23,520 bases of DNA from the NCBI GenBank assembly GCA_934716995.1, contig CAKUYO010000032.1, positions 1-23,520 of the forward strand, given 5' to 3'. How positions within the stretch are numbered: the first letter of the stretch is position 1; each line of letters opens with the position of its first letter. The notes under the pieces are model-generated. The model did not search any database, was not told the origin of the DNA, and saw only the letters and a list, made by a program, of their open reading frames with translations. Positions 20,497 through 23,520 of the stretch are shown in pieces. The position numbers and the translations under genes are program-made. The stretch comes from an uncultured Bacteroidales bacterium. Lineage in GTDB: Bacteria > Bacteroidota > Bacteroidia > Bacteroidales > Paludibacteraceae.

Positions 20497-20504
20497 TACC
20501 TTTG
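20497..20504 (+). promoter_or_regulatory. -7 box of the PfkB-kinase operon
   Basis: TACCTTTG is followed by CA, as at other promoters here. No clean TTTG is found 19-21 nt upstream; that position overlaps the -33 box of the divergent tRNA-Asn promoter, so the two may compete. The leader to ATG 20546 is about 35 nt. Confidence 0.6.
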
Positions 20505-20545
20505 CAAAAATTTTCAGTTCACCACACAGAAAACGCCACAAAACA

Positions 20546-21547
20546 ATGAAAAAAGTACTGGGCTTGGGTAACGCTCTTACCGATATGCTCCTCCAGGTCT
20601 CCGAAGACGACCTGCGCGAATTAGGCTTCCCAAAGGGGAGTATGAACCTGATCTCCATGGAGCAGGCGGAACAGATCCAGATGCGCTTTGCGTCCGTACG
20701 CAAACACATGGTCGCAGGCGGTAGTGCCAGCAATGCCATCAACACTATCGCCGCCCTCGGCGGAAAAGCCGCTTTTATCGGCAAAATCGGCAACGACGAA
20801 GTGGGCGACTTCTACCGCGAGGATATGCTCAAAAACAACGTCAAGCCCATTCTCCTTACCTCCGACAAAGAGATGTCCGGTTGCAGTATCGTTCTCATCA
20901 CCCCCGACGGTGAACGCACGTTTGCCACTTACCTCGGTGCGGCGTCCGAGATGCAGGCCGATGATATCCAGAAGGAAGCCTTTCTCGGCTACGACATCTT
21001 CCATATCGAGGGCTACCTCGTCCAGAACCATGCCCTCATCGAGAAAGCCATCCGTCTGGCGAAGGAGTCGGGCTGTATGGTTTCCCTCGATCTGGCGAGT
21101 TACAACGTGGTCAACGAGAACCATCTATTCCTAAAAGAATTGATCCGCCAGTACGTGGACATCGTCTTTGCCAACGAGGACGAATCCTTTGCCTACACCC
21201 ATCTCAATCCCGAGGAGTCGGTGGCGAAGATTGCCGAGCAGTGCGACATCGCCGTCGTCAAGGTGGGCAAACGCGGCTCCTATGTGCAGCAGGGCAGCCA
21301 GCGTTACCATATCGGTGCCATCACTACCAGTTGCACCGACTCCACCGGTGCGGGCGACCTCTACGCAGGCGGTTTCCTCCATGCTTTGAGCGACGGCTTC
21401 GACATCCGCCGTTGCGGCGAAATAGGGACTATTGCCGCCGGGCGTGTGGTGGAGATTGTCGGTACCAAACTGTCCGAGGAGACATGGGACGAGATACGCC
21501 GTATCTGCGCCCTTTACCGTGGTTTTATGATGAAATACAACAACTGA
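20546..21547 (+). CDS. PfkB-family sugar/nucleoside kinase (adenosine-kinase-like)
   Basis: A ribokinase-superfamily enzyme that phosphorylates a sugar or nucleoside using ATP. The product is 333 aa. The N-terminal VLGLGNALTDMLL contains the substrate-binding Asp. The first signature is VAGGSASNAINTIAALGGKAAFIGKIGNDEVG (about 52-85). The second, DSTGAGDLYAGGFLHAL (about 270-286), holds the catalytic Asp of GAGD. Bacteroidales genomes annotate such proteins as adenosine kinase or PfkB kinase; substrate cannot be read from the sequence. ATG 20546 is the start because the upstream frame lies within the promoter. It is the first gene of a close-packed row with plsC 1 nt downstream. Confidence 0.92.
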   Translation: MKKVLGLGNALTDMLLQVSEDDLRELGFPKGSMNLISMEQAEQIQMRFASVRKHMVAGGSASNAINTIAALGGKAAFIGKIGNDEVGDFYREDMLKNNVKPILLTSDKEMSGCSIVLITPDGERTFATYLGAASEMQADDIQKEAFLGYDIFHIEGYLVQNHALIEKAIRLAKESGCMVSLDLASYNVVNENHLFLKELIRQYVDIVFANEDESFAYTHLNPEESVAKIAEQCDIAVVKVGKRGSYVQQGSQRYHIGAITTSCTDSTGAGDLYAGGFLHALSDGFDIRRCGEIGTIAAGRVVEIVGTKLSEETWDEIRRICALYRGFMMKYNN

Positions 21548-21548
21548 T

Positions 21549-22268
21549 ATGAAACGTGTCCTGTATATTGTCTATCAGTATCTTGTCGCGATACCGGTTT
21601 TGATAGTGCTGACCATCTTTACCGCCCTGTTTACAATGCTGCTCTGCCCGTGGCGCAACTCCCGTTTCGTACACGCCGAGCAGGCGTTCTGGTCGCGCTC
21701 TTTCTGCTATCTGATGTTCCTGCCCGTACGGGTGACGGGCTTGGAGAATATCCGTCCCGGTCAGTCGTATGTCTTTGTCAGCAACCACCAGTCGATGTTC
21801 GATGTCTTCGTTATCTACGGCTGGCTGCCGGTTGTCTTCAAATGGCTGATGAAAGCCGAGTTGCGCAAGGTGCCTTTCGTGGGGCTTGCCTGCAAGGCGG
21901 CGGGGCATATCTTTGTCGATCGCAAGAACGCCCGTGCTTCCGTAGAGAGCCTTTCCGAGATCGAGAAACAACTCAAAGACGGTGTCTCCACCGTCATCTT
22001 CCCCGAGGGAACACGCTCTCGGGACGGGCAGTTGGGACGCTTCAAGCGCGGTGCGTTCCAGATTGCGCTCGACCTTAATCTGCCCGTTATACCTATCTCT
22101 CTGAGCGGCTGCTATGAGGTGATGAACCGTAATGCCAAAACCGTTACGTGGTACCCGATCCACATGCACGTCGGCAAACCCATCGACCTTTCCGGTTTTC
22201 CAAAAGATGACCCCGCTGCGGCTATTGATGCCGTCCGCACCGCCGTCGCCGATGGCATAGACAAATAA
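21549..22268 (+). CDS. plsC: 1-acyl-sn-glycerol-3-phosphate acyltransferase PlsC
   Basis: Acylates lysophosphatidic acid to phosphatidic acid at the inner membrane. The product is 239 aa with a hydrophobic N-terminal segment (about 4-32, YLVAIPVLIVLTIFTALFTMLL). Acyltransferase motif I is NHQSMFD, with the His and Asp of HxxxxD at about 79-84. Motif III is FPEGTRSRDG at about 151-160 and PVIPISLSG is motif IV. It begins 1 nt after the kinase stop and is followed by an AT-rich repeat before the HIT gene. Confidence 0.95.
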   Translation: MKRVLYIVYQYLVAIPVLIVLTIFTALFTMLLCPWRNSRFVHAEQAFWSRSFCYLMFLPVRVTGLENIRPGQSYVFVSNHQSMFDVFVIYGWLPVVFKWLMKAELRKVPFVGLACKAAGHIFVDRKNARASVESLSEIEKQLKDGVSTVIFPEGTRSRDGQLGRFKRGAFQIALDLNLPVIPISLSGCYEVMNRNAKTVTWYPIHMHVGKPIDLSGFPKDDPAAAIDAVRTAVADGIDK

Positions 22269-22300
22269 TTCATAATTCTTCATTCATAATTCATAATTGA
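22267..22300 (+). repeat. TTCATAATT short repeat between plsC and the HIT gene
   Basis: TTCATAATT-type units recur four times (AATTCATAATTC, TTCATTCATAATT, CATAATTG) in the 34-nt gap. The result is an AT-rich leader ahead of ATG 22303. The plsC stop codon TAA (22266-22268) abuts it. Confidence 0.75.
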
Positions 22301-22302
22301 AT

Positions 22303-22737
22303 ATGTATTCCGACCCCAAAGATTGTCTGTATTGCCAGAACAATCAGACGCAGAAAGACCTGATGATAGAGATTGCGCACCTGCGCGTCTCGCGTGCGTT
22401 CCTCTTCAGGGAGCAGACCTACCACGGGCGTTGCCTCGTGGCGTATGACCGCCATGTCAACGACCTCAACGAGTTGTCCGACGACGAGCGCAATGCCTTT
22501 ATGGCGGATGTGGCACAGGTTACCCGCGCCATGCAGACGCTCTTCCGCCCCGAGAAAATCAACTACGGTGCTTTCTCCGACAAACTCAGCCACCTCCATT
22601 TCCACCTCGCGCCCAAGTACGTGGACGGTCCGGACTACGGCGGCACTTTCCAAATGAACCCCGGTAAGGTCTATCTATCCGACGCCGAGTACACCGCTAT
22701 GGTCGATGCCCTCCGTGCCGAACTTGCAAAAGGCTGA
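22303..22737 (+). CDS. HIT-family protein (second copy type)
   Basis: A nucleotide hydrolase or transferase of the HIT superfamily. The product is 144 aa. An N-terminal CxxC (Cys 8 and 11, CLYC) may bind zinc, as in several HIT proteins that open with a C..C pair. The catalytic triad HLHFHLAP has His 97, 99 and 101. It is only distantly similar to the HIT protein at 8368 and resembles those annotated as HIT domain-containing diadenosine-polyphosphate hydrolases. ATG 22303 is preferred to the TTG at 22297. tsaC begins 4 nt downstream, so the two are probably cotranslated. Confidence 0.9.
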   Translation: MYSDPKDCLYCQNNQTQKDLMIEIAHLRVSRAFLFREQTYHGRCLVAYDRHVNDLNELSDDERNAFMADVAQVTRAMQTLFRPEKINYGAFSDKLSHLHFHLAPKYVDGPDYGGTFQMNPGKVYLSDAEYTAMVDALRAELAKG

Positions 22738-22741
22738 TTCT

Positions 22742-23347
22742 ATGGCAGAGCGTTACGACAGAGAAGACCTGCAGGAGGCGGTGCGTGTCCTGCGGGCGGG
22801 CGGAGTCATCGTCTATCCTACCGACACCGTCTGGGGCATCGGCTGCGATGCCACCAACGAGGAAGCGGTGCGCAAGGTCTATGCCCTCAAACACCGCGAG
22901 GATACCAAGTCGATGCTGGTCCTGCTGGACGGTGCGGGCAAACTGCAAGGATATGTGGAGCATGTCCCCGATGCCGCATGGGATCTGCTGGAGTGTTCCG
23001 CTCCCGACCGTGAGGCGGGGGAGCAGCCCCGTCCTATGACCATCATCTACCCCGGTGCCAAGAACCTCGCTCCGAACCTCATTGCCGACGACGGCAGTAT
23101 CGGTATCCGTATCACGCAGGAGCCTTTCTCCCGCGCCCTCTGCGAGCAACTGCACCGACCCATTGTCTCCACTTCGGCGAACATCAGCGGTGAACCTACG
23201 GCGAAGAATTTCCGCCAGATATCGCAGGCCGTCCTCGACGCTGCCGACTATGTCTGCCGCTACCGCCGCAATGACGAAACCGAGAAACGCCCCAGCAGTA
23301 TCATCAAACTGGGTTCCGGCAACGAGATACAAATCATCCGCAAATGA
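22742..23347 (+). CDS. tsaC: L-threonylcarbamoyladenylate synthase (TsaC/Sua5/YciO family)
   Basis: Makes threonylcarbamoyl-AMP from threonine, bicarbonate and ATP, the first step of t6A37 formation. The product is 201 aa, the short TsaC/YciO form without the Sua5 C-terminal domain. GGVIVYPTDTVWGIGCDA (about 18-35) and KHREDTKSMLVLL form the conserved nucleotide pocket; PIVSTSANISGEPT (about 139-152) is the second signature. ATG 22742 is preferred to 22706, which lies inside the HIT gene. The stop overlaps the next start by 4 nt. A YciO paralog without this function cannot be fully excluded. Confidence 0.9.
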   Translation: MAERYDREDLQEAVRVLRAGGVIVYPTDTVWGIGCDATNEEAVRKVYALKHREDTKSMLVLLDGAGKLQGYVEHVPDAAWDLLECSAPDREAGEQPRPMTIIYPGAKNLAPNLIADDGSIGIRITQEPFSRALCEQLHRPIVSTSANISGEPTAKNFRQISQAVLDAADYVCRYRRNDETEKRPSSIIKLGSGNEIQIIRK

Positions 23348-23520
23348 CACCCCACCGCCGCCAGCAAATCACTTATCTGATAGCCGACATCATCTCCTCC
23401 GAGGTGGTGTGGCTTTGCTTTCTATGGTTCCGTTGGCTGGTGTACGAGGGTAAGGTCTTCGGTGTGGATACGGTGCTTATTCCGTCGTTCAATTTCTACC
23501 CGCCCCTTATCGCCTATCCT
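23344..23520 (+). CDS. N-terminus of a membrane protein, possibly a sugar transferase (partial)
   Basis: ATG 23344 overlaps the tsaC stop (ATGA) and the frame stays open to the window edge (59 codons). It reads MTPHRRQQITYLIADIISSE followed by a hydrophobic stretch VVWLCFLWFRWLVY and a second one near PSFNFYPPLIAYP. The DIISSExxWLxFLxFRxxVYE opening resembles the N-terminal membrane part of bacterial polyprenyl-phosphate sugar transferases in Bacteroidota, but the catalytic region is outside the window. Confidence 0.7.
   Translation, partial: MTPHRRQQITYLIADIISSEVVWLCFLWFRWLVYEGKVFGVDTVLIPSFNFYPPLIAYP

Overview
The window looks like a chromosomal piece of a Bacteroidales bacterium (phylum Bacteroidota). 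Direct evidence is the repeated promoter signature TAnnTTTG with a TTTG-like box 19-21 nt upstream (for example at 2390-2421, 7468-7499, 10804-10835 and 6024-6055). Most genes lack a Shine-Dalgarno sequence. Gene content also fits: a SprE/PorW-like lipoprotein of the type IX secretion system, a TPR-transmembrane-helix-turn-helix regulator, and mreBCD-pbp2-rodA in one operon. I saw no insertion sequence, phage module or CRISPR array. Coding DNA has moderate GC, while several intergenic gaps are strikingly AT-rich and full of short repeats.

Layout, left to right. (a) 1-1930: tail of an unidentified gene, then a lone minus-strand sigma-70 gene with an unusual region 2.3. It is flanked by two related GTGTT-loop hairpins and has a nine-copy heptamer repeat just upstream. 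(b) 1934-5878: a 140-aa protein of unknown function, then tsaB and a 901-aa SprE/PorW-like lipoprotein. (c) 5895-8853: a tRNA-Pro (minus strand) divergent from miaB. After miaB a strong promoter drives a structured leader or ncRNA, a 36-aa small ORF, greA and a HIT-family gene. (d) 8865-11086: a promoter-to-terminator minus-strand unit that looks like an unannotated ncRNA of about 200 nt, then a TPR regulator with a repeat-rich upstream region. (e) 11105-19910: two adjoining minus-strand transcription units. The cell-shape operon mreB-mreC-mreD-mrdA-rodA-comF has a chain of ATGA overlaps, and nadB-nlpC has its own promoter at the end of comF. (f) 19911-20545: a long mreB leader with two 11-bp tandem arrays, and a tRNA-Asn whose promoter faces that of a kinase gene. 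(g) 20546-23520: a tight plus-strand row of PfkB kinase, plsC, HIT, tsaC and the start of a membrane protein.

How the genes work together: tsaB and tsaC both serve the t6A37 modification of tRNA, and miaB serves ms2i6A37. The mre-rodA block builds the lateral cell wall, and the NlpC/P60 protein may recycle wall peptides. The rest is housekeeping (NAD synthesis, phospholipid synthesis, transcript cleavage).

The least explained signal is a set of four short tandem arrays with exactly 11-bp period but different unit sequences (1785-1828, 10958-10990, 19969-20001, 20063-20095), all intergenic. I also flag the candidate ncRNA at 8865-9067, the structured leader at 7505-7680 and the divergent sigma factor. 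All calls come from reading the sequence; no database search or folding program was run.
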